Part shown: positions 24,724-32,365 of the stretch, piece by piece
Layout of the letters: every line of letters begins with the position of its first letter
Position numbering within the stretch: the stretch's first letter is position 1
NCBI GenBank assembly: GCA_964371995.1
Contig: CAYJPG010000011.1
Span: 1-42,085 of the forward strand
DNA: 42,085 nucleotides
Origin: SHZI01 sp964371995
GTDB lineage: Bacteria; Pseudomonadota; Gammaproteobacteria; Steroidobacterales; GCA-2729495
Reading direction: 5' to 3'
The notes under the pieces: generated by a model
Databases searched by the model: none
Told to the model about the DNA's origin: nothing
The model's input: only the letters and a program-made list of their open reading frames with translations
Program-made: the position numbers and the translations under genes

Positions 24724-26168
24724 TGGTTGCCGCCGCCCGTAATCTCCATCTCCCGTGGCAGAAGCTCGGTCTGACAGCGCTGGCCATGGCCGCCTATGCG
24801 TTCTTCTGGACCAACGGTCCGTTGCAGGAACCGCAGCCGGTGTTTGAATTCCGGGAGCAGATGTCCGGTTTTGGTGAGCCGGTGCGGCTTGGAGAAGAGA
24901 CCCGGACCAGCCGGTTCGGGCTGACAGCAGTGCGTGAAGAGCATCCCTACTATCGCATCATGATGGCGAAGAAGCGTTCGCCACGACTCTATGCCGTAAT
25001 CGGCGATGCCCGCCACAACCCGGGCCTTGGCGAGGCCGTGGGTGACTTGGTCCTCAGCGGCGCCAGAGCCGTGGCCGCGAACCCGGATGGCGTTACTCTC
25101 AAGACGGGTCTCGACATGTATTACGCGGAGGAGCGGGATCGGGACGGCCGGGTCGTACAGCTGTACCTCGAAAATACGGGCCTCAATGAGAATGTGAAGG
25201 GCTATGCAGGCCCCATCGATATCGGTATGACAGTGGGCATGGACGGCAGGATCCGGTCCGTCCGTCATCTGCGCTCGATGGAAACAAGCAGTTATCTGCG
25301 GGATATCGAAAAAGCCGGCTTTTATACGCAGTTTGAGGGCATACCACTGGATAGCAAGTCCTATGAAGTGGACTTCGTCAGTGGTGCCTCGCTCACCAGT
25401 GAGGGTATCGCTCGTTCAGTCAGCAAGCTCGTCAGTATTGCCCGGGAGTCGCCGCTTGAGGCTTACATTGATACACAGGCAACCGGATTTGATGTAAAAG
25501 CGGTGTTGCCGGCTACCTGGATGCTGAATGCGGCACTGATAGCCAGCCTCTTTATCGTTGTACAGTTCAAGAGAGTACGTCAGTCAAAAAACCTGATTCT
25601 CGGTATTGGCGTATTGAGCATCCTCTACCTGGGCTTCTATGCAAACAACTCGTTTACCTATGTGACGTTCCTGCAACCATTCCTCGGTACCGGCTGGTCG
25701 TACCTGCTTGGCGCTTACGCAACGATGGTGCTGGCCAGCGCCATCTGGGATGGCAATTCATACTGTCGCTACGTATGCCCTTACGGCAACGTACAGCGCT
25801 TGCTGATGCGCTTTGCACCATTGCGGGGCAAGTTGCCCGTATCGAATCGTATAGTCGGCATCGTGCGCTGGGCAATTGCTGTCGCACTGTGCATCGGGAT
25901 TTTCTCTGGCTTGCGGGACTGGGCCAGCTACGAGCTTTTCCCCGATTTGTTTGGCATCGAGTTCCTGGACTCCATGTGGTTCTGGCTGTCGGTGGCCGTT
26001 GTACTCATTTCGGCCTACTTTCCGATGCTCTGGTGCCGGATGCTGTGTCCGACAGGAGCCGTCCTGGACGGTGTCGCATTAATCGCACGCCCCCGCAAGA
26101 AGCGTGCAAGTCGGAACCAGTCAGCTCTTGCCGGGATCCCGATTACCACCGAGTTGCCTCACAGCTGA
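24723..26168 (+). CDS. NosR-like membrane protein with covalent FMN-binding domain and two CxxxCP iron-sulfur motifs
   Basis: A 481-residue inner-membrane redox protein. A first helix (about 15-30) is followed by a periplasmic FMN_bind domain (about 80-240) with the flavinylation-type motif SGASLTS (residues 220-226, probable acceptor T225). Further helices follow, then CRYVCP (C348, C352) and CRMLCP (C438, C442), as in NosR/NapH-type proteins. The usual C-terminal soluble ferredoxin CxxCxxCxxxCP clusters are missing, so this is a shortened form. ATG 24723 overlaps the previous stop. It lies between two chelatase-like lipoprotein genes and would deliver electrons to the periplasm, for example to reduce a metal before its removal or insertion (inference). 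No apbE flavin transferase is in the window. Confidence 0.87.
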   Translation: MVAAARNLHLPWQKLGLTALAMAAYAFFWTNGPLQEPQPVFEFREQMSGFGEPVRLGEETRTSRFGLTAVREEHPYYRIMMAKKRSPRLYAVIGDARHNPGLGEAVGDLVLSGARAVAANPDGVTLKTGLDMYYAEERDRDGRVVQLYLENTGLNENVKGYAGPIDIGMTVGMDGRIRSVRHLRSMETSSYLRDIEKAGFYTQFEGIPLDSKSYEVDFVSGASLTSEGIARSVSKLVSIARESPLEAYIDTQATGFDVKAVLPATWMLNAALIASLFIVVQFKRVRQSKNLILGIGVLSILYLGFYANNSFTYVTFLQPFLGTGWSYLLGAYATMVLASAIWDGNSYCRYVCPYGNVQRLLMRFAPLRGKLPVSNRIVGIVRWAIAVALCIGIFSGLRDWASYELFPDLFGIEFLDSMWFWLSVAVVLISAYFPMLWCRMLCPTGAVLDGVALIARPRKKRASRNQSALAGIPITTELPHS

Positions 26169-26217
26169 CGTTTGTCGCGCCGGCGAATGCCGAGACCAAC
26201 CACACAAGGAGAAACGC

Positions 26218-27171
26218 ATGTTGAAGTCACTGACCCTTTTGCTCAGCGCCGCATCCGTCACGCTGGTCCTGTCAGCCTGCCAGCAAAAGGTGGAACAACC
26301 CGCAGCTGCCGGAGCCCGGGCACACAAGATCGGTGTTCTGCTCGTCAACCACGGTTCCCGGCAGCAGGCCTGGCGGGACATGCTGGTTGACGTTGAGCAT
26401 GCAGTCGATGACCGCTTGCTGGCGCTGCCCAACGTCAAGGCGGTCCGTACCGCCTTCAATGAGTACAACGAACCGTCAATCGCTGCACAGATGAAAGCCT
26501 TTGATGACGAGGGCTTCGACGAGGTCATCGTGCTGCCGCTCTTCCTGACCGTGGGGGGGCACACCGCCTCTGACATTCCGAATCTGGTCGGTCTCAAGAA
26601 TGATCCCAAGGCCCTGGAGGCTCTCCCGAAGGGCGGTGTGCCGGTGTACCGTCCCAAGGCGCGGGTCACCTTGCTGGAGACCATCGACTCAACCGAGTTC
26701 CTGAAGGCCAATATCCTGCGTCGTACCAAGGCCTTGCTGAAAGATGCTGACGGCAGCAAGTACGGCGTCACACTGGCCGCCTACGGCGACGACAAGTTCA
26801 ACCAGCAGTGGGAAGCGCTGATGGGCGAACTCGGTAAACACCTGAAAGCAAACGTCGGAATTGACACCATCAATTACGCCTGGAGCGGACATCTGGTCAA
26901 CTACTCCAGCGATCCGACACGGAAAGCGGTTAACCAGATCCTGGCCGAAAAGCAGAAGGATATCGTTATCTCGGTCTATGTGGCCTACGACAAGAAGTTC
27001 CAGAAAGATGTGATCGGTGGCGGGGTGGCGGCATCGGATCGCCCGCAGGATGTGCTCTACAACGAACCTGAGGCAATCCTGCCCGATGAGAACCTGAACA
27101 ACTGGGTGGTGGATACCATCAAGAAGAGCCTGTCGTCCGGTCGACTGGCAGCCATCAACGCCGGCACCTGA
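26218..27171 (+). CDS. CbiX/CbiK-like periplasmic metal-chelatase lipoprotein (His residues intact)
   Basis: A 317-residue lipoprotein (lipobox L-S-A-C, C21). It has the class II chelatase pattern: LLVNHGSRQ with H45, the PLFLTVGGHTASDIP motif with H115 and D119, and a second half with AAYGDDKFNQQW and SGHLVNYSS (H225). In the CbiX/SirB/CbiK family such His residues bind the metal at the tetrapyrrole site. Family members insert Co, Fe or Ni into tetrapyrroles in the cytoplasm; periplasmic CbiK forms are known in Desulfovibrio. Here the protein is anchored in the periplasm and might insert or remove metal. AAGGAG precedes the ATG, 49 bases after the NosR-like gene. Confidence 0.87.
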   Translation: MLKSLTLLLSAASVTLVLSACQQKVEQPAAAGARAHKIGVLLVNHGSRQQAWRDMLVDVEHAVDDRLLALPNVKAVRTAFNEYNEPSIAAQMKAFDDEGFDEVIVLPLFLTVGGHTASDIPNLVGLKNDPKALEALPKGGVPVYRPKARVTLLETIDSTEFLKANILRRTKALLKDADGSKYGVTLAAYGDDKFNQQWEALMGELGKHLKANVGIDTINYAWSGHLVNYSSDPTRKAVNQILAEKQKDIVISVYVAYDKKFQKDVIGGGVAASDRPQDVLYNEPEAILPDENLNNWVVDTIKKSLSSGRLAAINAGT

Positions 27172-27219
27172 GAGCCAGCAACCGGAGCCCGCTTTGAGGA
27201 CTCGCGCCAGCGCGTAACA

Positions 27220-27256
27220 ACAAGGCGGACGCAGTTCCTAACTGCGTCCGCCTTGT
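27220..27256. terminator. Perfect 17-bp hairpin between convergent operons (probable bidirectional terminator)
   Basis: The left arm, 27220-27236, pairs perfectly with 27240-27256 around a CCT loop. It lies 49 bases after the chelatase gene and 15 bases from the stop of the TonB receptor on the other strand. There is no clear T-run, so termination may depend on the unusually stable stem or on Rho. Confidence 0.75.
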
Positions 27257-27270
27257 CTGATCAGGCGCTC

Positions 27271-30120
27271 CTACTGGTAATTTTCACCGAAACGTACCGT
27301 GGCGCTGATGCCGTAGGTCCGTTCGCGCGGATAGGTCACGGAAAAGCGGAACGGCACGAAGTCGTCAAAGTTTGGCCGCGGCCCCTGGTCCACGTAGGGA
27401 GCGTACTGGTTGTCCGTATTTCCGAGATAGATGTCACGGAAAGCGGCAGTGGGGTGGCCATCATCGAACAGGTTGCGGGCCCACAGTTCCACGGTATAAC
27501 GGTCTGACTTCACGCCCAGCTTGGCGTTCACATAGCTGTGGGCTGGCAGCCAGTTCTGATTGTCATTACCCGTGTATACATCGCTCTGATAGCTGATATC
27601 GCCGCGTGTGTACCAGTTCCACTCACCCGTCAGTGGCCGGTCGTAGCTCAATGATGCACTGCTCATCCACTCCGGCTGGCGCAGCAGCGTATTTCCGGAG
27701 ACATCACCAGAGCGACTGTTGCATTCCTCAAACCACGTCTTGCGCTCGTCCGCAGTTGCCGGCGGTGTCCCGCAGTCGGCGCGGAAGGTGGGGAACTGGG
27801 CGTAGGTATCCTGCCGGGCGTTATCCAGCTCAGCATCCACCCAGCCCAGGCTGGCAGTGGCCGTGAGGAACTCCGTAACGTTGAGCGCGGCCGAGATCTC
27901 TGCACCGAGGACCGTGGCATCACCGGCATTGACGTTGACACCGATTGGTTGCTCCAGCCGCTCGCCGGTGGCCGGGTCCTGGTCGATCAACTGCCGCAGC
28001 ACGATTTGTCGCCAGTCATTCAGGTATACGGAAACGTCCAGGCTGAGGCGCCGGTCGAACAGATAGCCCTTGGCACCAATCTCATAGGCGATCATCGTCT
28101 CGGGTTCATAGGTGTTGACGATGAGGGTACTGCCTGCGATGGCCAGTTTGGGTGTCAGCAGCAGCAGGCCACCCGGTTTTTCACCGTAGGCGATTGATCC
28201 GTACACCATCCAGTCATCGGTGGCCTGGAAGTTCAGCCCCACCCGTCCGGTCCACATTTCGAAGCGGCTGTTGCCTGTCGGGCTGCAGATGAGGTCACCA
28301 TCGTCATTCGCCGGCGTGGCGCCGGGGGCGCAGGTATCCAGTGACTCCACCACCCGGGTGTCAAACAGGTCATCGCCGCACGGGTTGGCAATCAGGACGG
28401 TCGGATTGTCGGGATCCGATACCGCATACCCTTTGGGAGAGCAGAGCGCGTATGCGTTGATCCGGATGTCCCGCGTCTCCTGGGAAAGCCGCAGCTCTCC
28501 GCGGGCGGTCAGACGATCAGTCAGGTCGAAATCCAGACCAGTGAACAGGGCCCAGCCCTCAGTGTCCCGGTCTTCGGTTACACGACGGAGCGGGTCGAGA
28601 CCGCCATCCGGGTTATAGCCGGGCGTAAACGGATCGTCGGCGAACATGTTGTAGAAGATGGCTGTGCCGACGGCCAGGTCGGGCGCCGTTGGCTGAAACG
28701 GTGGCAGACCGATGGCTGGCATCCCTGACGGCCAGTTTGGTGGTGGCAGTGTGGCGACGTTCTTGCCATCGTGTTCTTCCAGCTTGACCTGGTACCAGTA
28801 GACACCGCCGGTGTAGCGCAAGCGTTGGTCAGATGGGCTGGTGAAGCGCAGTTCCTGACTGAGTTCGTCGGATTTGGAACCGGGTTCCACGTCGACCAGA
28901 CCGGAGAAAAAGCGGAGGTTCGCCGGGGTGGGCACGCCGTTATCAGTACACGAATTCGGAACCCGGGCGCCTTCCTGCACGGCGGGCGAGCAGTACAGGA
29001 ATGACTGGCTGTCGCCCAGTCCGCGGGCGAAATCGTGTCGCGCATGCTCGCGGGTGGTGGAGTACCCCGTCAGCGAGGACAGGGTTCCGTACTCGGCAAG
29101 CTCCCAGTCGACCTTCACGTTGAACCGATCCAGTTCACGGTGTTCACCGGTAGCACCGGCGGGCCTGGGGATCGCATCGCTGCCATTGAGTCCGGGGATG
29201 GATTCGATTTCCGGAATCTTGCCGCAATAATTGAGGAAGCGGACACCGGCCTGGACCGGGAAACCGGTCGTATCAGGTGGGGCTTCGACCTTGTCTTCAC
29301 AGTTGGCCGGCAGACTGACTGTTGGCGAACCGTCCAGATCGTCGTTGGACTTGTAGTAGCTCAGCGCCACCTCAAGGTCATCGGTCGGCAGCCAGAGCAG
29401 GCTGCTCTGCAGGCTGCGATAGCGGTAGCCGCCGATGTCGATATCCGACAGGGAATTGTCGTAGGAGCCGTCCCACTCGTCGTACAGCACGGACGCGCGG
29501 CCGAGCAGTGTCGGGCCGAGCAGCGGCCCTGTCATGCTGAGCAATCCCTTCATCTTGCCGTCATTACCGGCTTCAATGGTGGCCTTGCCCTCGAATACGT
29601 CGCTGGGCCGTTTCGTCACATAGTTGATGGCACCGCTGAATGCATTGCGGCCGTACAAGGCGCTCTGCGGACCCTTGACGACTTCGATGCGCGCTATGTC
29701 GATCTGGCTGAAATTCAGGCCTTCGCGGCCGGAGACGTAGACGCCATCGACAAAGATGGCGGCGTTGTTCTCGCCGAAAATATCTGTCGGAACGACGCCG
29801 CGAATGACCGGCGTCGGCAGTGTCTCGCCGAAGGCGTTAAAGAATGACAGGCCGGGCGTCTGTTCCGCCAGGTCGGTGAGATTGTTGATGCCCATCGCTG
29901 CAATGCCGGCCTCATCGAAGGCCGTGATGGCGAGGGGAACCTGTTTCAGGTTTTCCTCGATCTTGCGACTCGTGACGACGATTTCCTGGATCGCGAGACC
30001 GGTACTGGCAGTGTCCTGAGCCTGTGCCGTGGTATTGCCGAGCGCCAGGATCGCGAGGGCCGCACTGCCAACGACGGTGCGCCAGATTCCGTGACCGGTC
30101 CTGCGTTTGGACACGGTCAT
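27271..30120 (-). CDS. TonB-dependent outer-membrane receptor (probable independent product of the fused frame)
   Basis: From ATG 30120 the frame encodes 949 residues. It has a signal peptide (GSAALAILALG..AQAQ), a TonB-box-like EIVVTSRK, a plug domain (VPLAITAFDEAGIAAMG, PVIRGV, IFVDGVYVSGREG, IEVVKGPQSALYGRNAFSGAINYVTKRP) and a long beta-barrel ending in the terminal strand ISATVRFGENYQ. Receptors of this class import siderophores, heme, vitamin B12, glycans and other ligands too large for porins. No ribosome site is visible before 30120, so it probably depends on translation of the upstream part. It belongs to the GntR-operator regulon through site F. The ligand is unknown. Confidence 0.88.
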   Translation of the reverse strand: MTVSKRRTGHGIWRTVVGSAALAILALGNTTAQAQDTASTGLAIQEIVVTSRKIEENLKQVPLAITAFDEAGIAAMGINNLTDLAEQTPGLSFFNAFGETLPTPVIRGVVPTDIFGENNAAIFVDGVYVSGREGLNFSQIDIARIEVVKGPQSALYGRNAFSGAINYVTKRPSDVFEGKATIEAGNDGKMKGLLSMTGPLLGPTLLGRASVLYDEWDGSYDNSLSDIDIGGYRYRSLQSSLLWLPTDDLEVALSYYKSNDDLDGSPTVSLPANCEDKVEAPPDTTGFPVQAGVRFLNYCGKIPEIESIPGLNGSDAIPRPAGATGEHRELDRFNVKVDWELAEYGTLSSLTGYSTTREHARHDFARGLGDSQSFLYCSPAVQEGARVPNSCTDNGVPTPANLRFFSGLVDVEPGSKSDELSQELRFTSPSDQRLRYTGGVYWYQVKLEEHDGKNVATLPPPNWPSGMPAIGLPPFQPTAPDLAVGTAIFYNMFADDPFTPGYNPDGGLDPLRRVTEDRDTEGWALFTGLDFDLTDRLTARGELRLSQETRDIRINAYALCSPKGYAVSDPDNPTVLIANPCGDDLFDTRVVESLDTCAPGATPANDDGDLICSPTGNSRFEMWTGRVGLNFQATDDWMVYGSIAYGEKPGGLLLLTPKLAIAGSTLIVNTYEPETMIAYEIGAKGYLFDRRLSLDVSVYLNDWRQIVLRQLIDQDPATGERLEQPIGVNVNAGDATVLGAEISAALNVTEFLTATASLGWVDAELDNARQDTYAQFPTFRADCGTPPATADERKTWFEECNSRSGDVSGNTLLRQPEWMSSASLSYDRPLTGEWNWYTRGDISYQSDVYTGNDNQNWLPAHSYVNAKLGVKSDRYTVELWARNLFDDGHPTAAFRDIYLGNTDNQYAPYVDQGPRPNFDDFVPFRFSVTYPRERTYGISATVRFGENYQ

Positions 30121-32172
30121 GTTGTGGAGTTTTCGTCGCAGCATGGCTGCCGCCAGCAGTAACAGGCCCCACAGATCCATGGCACCGGCTCCGCCGACTT
30201 TCCCGGTGACAGTGACCAGCGGGTTGACGGTGACGTTGACGGTGCCGATGGCCGGATCGAGATCACCGTCGCGGACGGTTAGCTGGCAACTGTCGCTGCC
30301 GCTGTACCCGTCTGCCGGTACATACACGAGTCTGCCGGTCACGTCGGCGGGGCTGACAGTGCAGGTACCGTGATCAGCCTGTGTGCTGATGGTGACCTGA
30401 TGCTGGCTGGCCGCACCATTGCCCAGTTGTACGAATTGCGCAATGGCGTATGCCGCTGAGGCATGGTCCTGATCCGCCGAGATGGCCCAGACCGTGATGG
30501 CCGGTTGCCGGTCCTCAATCGTCACAGTGACCTCCGCCGAGTCAGTCTCGCCATCGTTATCAGTAATCGTGTAGCTAAAGGTATCGATGCCTGTGAAGAA
30601 GGCGGCATCCGTAATCCGGTAGCTAAGGGTCGTGCCGGAGACCGTGACTGCAGCATGCTGGGCTGCTGTCGAGATACTGACTGTCGCAGGAAAATTACCG
30701 AGGCTGCCGCCAGCCCCGGGTGCGACAAATGTCCCGGTCAGGTCCAGAGGCACAGTGGCCCGCGTATTGATCGCGATGGCACCGGCCATCGCCACCGGCG
30801 TCAGCGCAGACACGTTGATGGCCAGTGAAACGGTGGCCGTGTCGCTGTTAACGCCATCAGTGACGGTATACCCGAAACTGTCGTTGCCGCTGGCACCGAC
30901 GTCTGCCGTATAGGAGATGGTGATATCGGCCTGGTTGCCCTGGCTGCCGGGCGCTCCGTTGACCATGACGGTCGCCGTACCCTGGGTGGGCGGCGTAGTG
31001 ACGGTCACGGTGACGGGGTTATTGAAGCCCGAGTCGTTGGCCAGTACGTTGACGCTCACCGTCGTGTTTGGCGGTGCATTCACCGGCCCGTCATCATTCG
31101 CCACGATGCCGATGCCGCTGAAATATCCACTCGTCCAGCTGTTGCAGCTGATGGTTGCTCCCGGATCGCTGCCGCAGGCCACGGGCGGACCAAATGTCTG
31201 GTATTCCTGTACATCAAAGCCGGCAACCGTGACCACTTGCCCCGATGCATTGGTGGACACCTTCAGGAGCAACTGGTCCCAGCCCACATCCTCGGCGGCG
31301 ACATGCCCGGCACCTGGCGCCTGGTTGGGCGGGAGCAGCAATGGTGCGAACGACACTACGCTGTCATGACAGTCGTTGTTACCGCCGGTATCTACGCAGG
31401 CGGGGTTCACGATGGTACCGGTGGTTCGCGCGCCAATATTGCTTTCGAGGGAGCCGATGCCGGCAGTCGTGGTTCCGGACCAGCGATCCGGATCGCTGAC
31501 GGCGCCGCTGAACGAAGCCCGGCAATCCATCGAGCCGAACAGCTGTCCGGCGCAGGGCACAGCTTCCGGCTCGGTGGGGCTGTTGAAGGTGAGCAGGGTG
31601 GGGAAGCCCTCTGAGCCGATGACGTAGTCATAGCCGCCGAAGGCATTGGCTATGGCGCTGCTAACCACTTTGGGTGCCAGCACCTGGGTCATGCTCCTGT
31701 ACCTGTCCACCACCTTGTCGCCGGTGTGGCGAATGATGTCGCCACCGAGCGGTGAGGTCAGCGTCAGGGTGAAGCTGATACGGTCATCCGTCCCGGCGGG
31801 TGTGTCATTGTCATCAATAGTCAGCGTCCCGTTGATCACCTGGCTGATCTGTCCGCTGTTGTGCGTGGGGACGAAGGTGGTGGAGAAGGCGGCCGGATTC
31901 TGGTTGTAATCGTAGTAGTGGATCTGGCTGTAGGGACCGGTGATCTCGCCACTGCCCGGGGCGCCCGGGTAGCTGCTCGGTCCGCTGTCGTACATGCAGT
32001 TTTCGCCAAGACTGACCGTAGTCGTGAGCAGCTGCAGGCAGGCCTGCTCGGTCGGACCGAGATTGCCGGCCACCTGCGTAGTCGTGGTGGCTGCCATGGA
32101 CGGGGCGGCGGTGATAAGGCAGCTTGCCATCAGCAGTTCGATGATGGCTGCGCGGTGTATTGCGCTCTTCAT
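27271..32172 (-). CDS. Continuous 1633-residue ORF: Ig-like-repeat surface protein in frame with a TonB-dependent receptor
   Basis: The frame runs without a stop from ATG 32172. The first 684 residues form a recognisable separate protein: a signal peptide (1-27), an unrecognised N-terminal domain (about 28-345) with several Cys, three Ig/cadherin-like repeats (about 355-450, 457-550, 560-650; e.g. VNVLANDSG, DSFGYTVTDG, DTFSYTITDN), and a tail GGAGAMDLWGLLLLAAAM-LRRK that resembles a GlyGly-CTERM-type sorting signal. Met685 (30120) then begins a complete TonB receptor with its own signal peptide. A real 1633-residue fusion would carry an internal export signal, so separate products or a lost stop are more likely. 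AGAGGG precedes ATG 32172, and operator F lies 86 bases upstream. Confidence 0.7.
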   Translation of the reverse strand: MKSAIHRAAIIELLMASCLITAAPSMAATTTTQVAGNLGPTEQACLQLLTTTVSLGENCMYDSGPSSYPGAPGSGEITGPYSQIHYYDYNQNPAAFSTTFVPTHNSGQISQVINGTLTIDDNDTPAGTDDRISFTLTLTSPLGGDIIRHTGDKVVDRYRSMTQVLAPKVVSSAIANAFGGYDYVIGSEGFPTLLTFNSPTEPEAVPCAGQLFGSMDCRASFSGAVSDPDRWSGTTTAGIGSLESNIGARTTGTIVNPACVDTGGNNDCHDSVVSFAPLLLPPNQAPGAGHVAAEDVGWDQLLLKVSTNASGQVVTVAGFDVQEYQTFGPPVACGSDPGATISCNSWTSGYFSGIGIVANDDGPVNAPPNTTVSVNVLANDSGFNNPVTVTVTTPPTQGTATVMVNGAPGSQGNQADITISYTADVGASGNDSFGYTVTDGVNSDTATVSLAINVSALTPVAMAGAIAINTRATVPLDLTGTFVAPGAGGSLGNFPATVSISTAAQHAAVTVSGTTLSYRITDAAFFTGIDTFSYTITDNDGETDSAEVTVTIEDRQPAITVWAISADQDHASAAYAIAQFVQLGNGAASQHQVTISTQADHGTCTVSPADVTGRLVYVPADGYSGSDSCQLTVRDGDLDPAIGTVNVTVNPLVTVTGKVGGAGAMDLWGLLLLAAAMLRRKLHNMTVSKRRTGHGIWRTVVGSAALAILALGNTTAQAQDTASTGLAIQEIVVTSRKIEENLKQVPLAITAFDEAGIAAMGINNLTDLAEQTPGLSFFNAFGETLPTPVIRGVVPTDIFGENNAAIFVDGVYVSGREGLNFSQIDIARIEVVKGPQSALYGRNAFSGAINYVTKRPSDVFEGKATIEAGNDGKMKGLLSMTGPLLGPTLLGRASVLYDEWDGSYDNSLSDIDIGGYRYRSLQSSLLWLPTDDLEVALSYYKSNDDLDGSPTVSLPANCEDKVEAPPDTTGFPVQAGVRFLNYCGKIPEIESIPGLNGSDAIPRPAGATGEHRELDRFNVKVDWELAEYGTLSSLTGYSTTREHARHDFARGLGDSQSFLYCSPAVQEGARVPNSCTDNGVPTPANLRFFSGLVDVEPGSKSDELSQELRFTSPSDQRLRYTGGVYWYQVKLEEHDGKNVATLPPPNWPSGMPAIGLPPFQPTAPDLAVGTAIFYNMFADDPFTPGYNPDGGLDPLRRVTEDRDTEGWALFTGLDFDLTDRLTARGELRLSQETRDIRINAYALCSPKGYAVSDPDNPTVLIANPCGDDLFDTRVVESLDTCAPGATPANDDGDLICSPTGNSRFEMWTGRVGLNFQATDDWMVYGSIAYGEKPGGLLLLTPKLAIAGSTLIVNTYEPETMIAYEIGAKGYLFDRRLSLDVSVYLNDWRQIVLRQLIDQDPATGERLEQPIGVNVNAGDATVLGAEISAALNVTEFLTATASLGWVDAELDNARQDTYAQFPTFRADCGTPPATADERKTWFEECNSRSGDVSGNTLLRQPEWMSSASLSYDRPLTGEWNWYTRGDISYQSDVYTGNDNQNWLPAHSYVNAKLGVKSDRYTVELWARNLFDDGHPTAAFRDIYLGNTDNQYAPYVDQGPRPNFDDFVPFRFSVTYPRERTYGISATVRFGENYQ

Positions 32173-32257
32173 GGACAACAATCCCTCTGTTTTTGCAGCT
32201 GATTCCGGTGTTGCCCGGATTATCCCCACGACTCGTCCCCAAGGGACAAGGCCGCAT

Positions 32258-32279
32258 GTTGATATAATAACATGACGAC
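32258..32279. promoter_or_regulatory. GntR-type operator site F (upstream of the surface-protein/TonB receptor unit)
   Basis: GTTGATAT-N6-ATGACGAC on the plus strand, matching 13 of 16 half-site positions. It lies 86-107 bases upstream of ATG 32172 on the minus strand. A/T-rich -10-like hexamers overlap it, but a single promoter cannot be fixed by eye. Confidence 0.65.
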
Positions 32280-32365
32280 TGAAGCAATTAACAAATCCGG
32301 AAACCCGCTGTTCGGTGCGGGCGGGGATCTTCCCGTACTGCGGGCCCCTTGTTTTGCAGTGCAGT

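Noticed and set aside
32173..32365. Cobalamin or other riboswitch before the TonB receptor unit
   Set aside because: No B12-box-like conserved segments or suitable fold seen; control is better explained by operator F.
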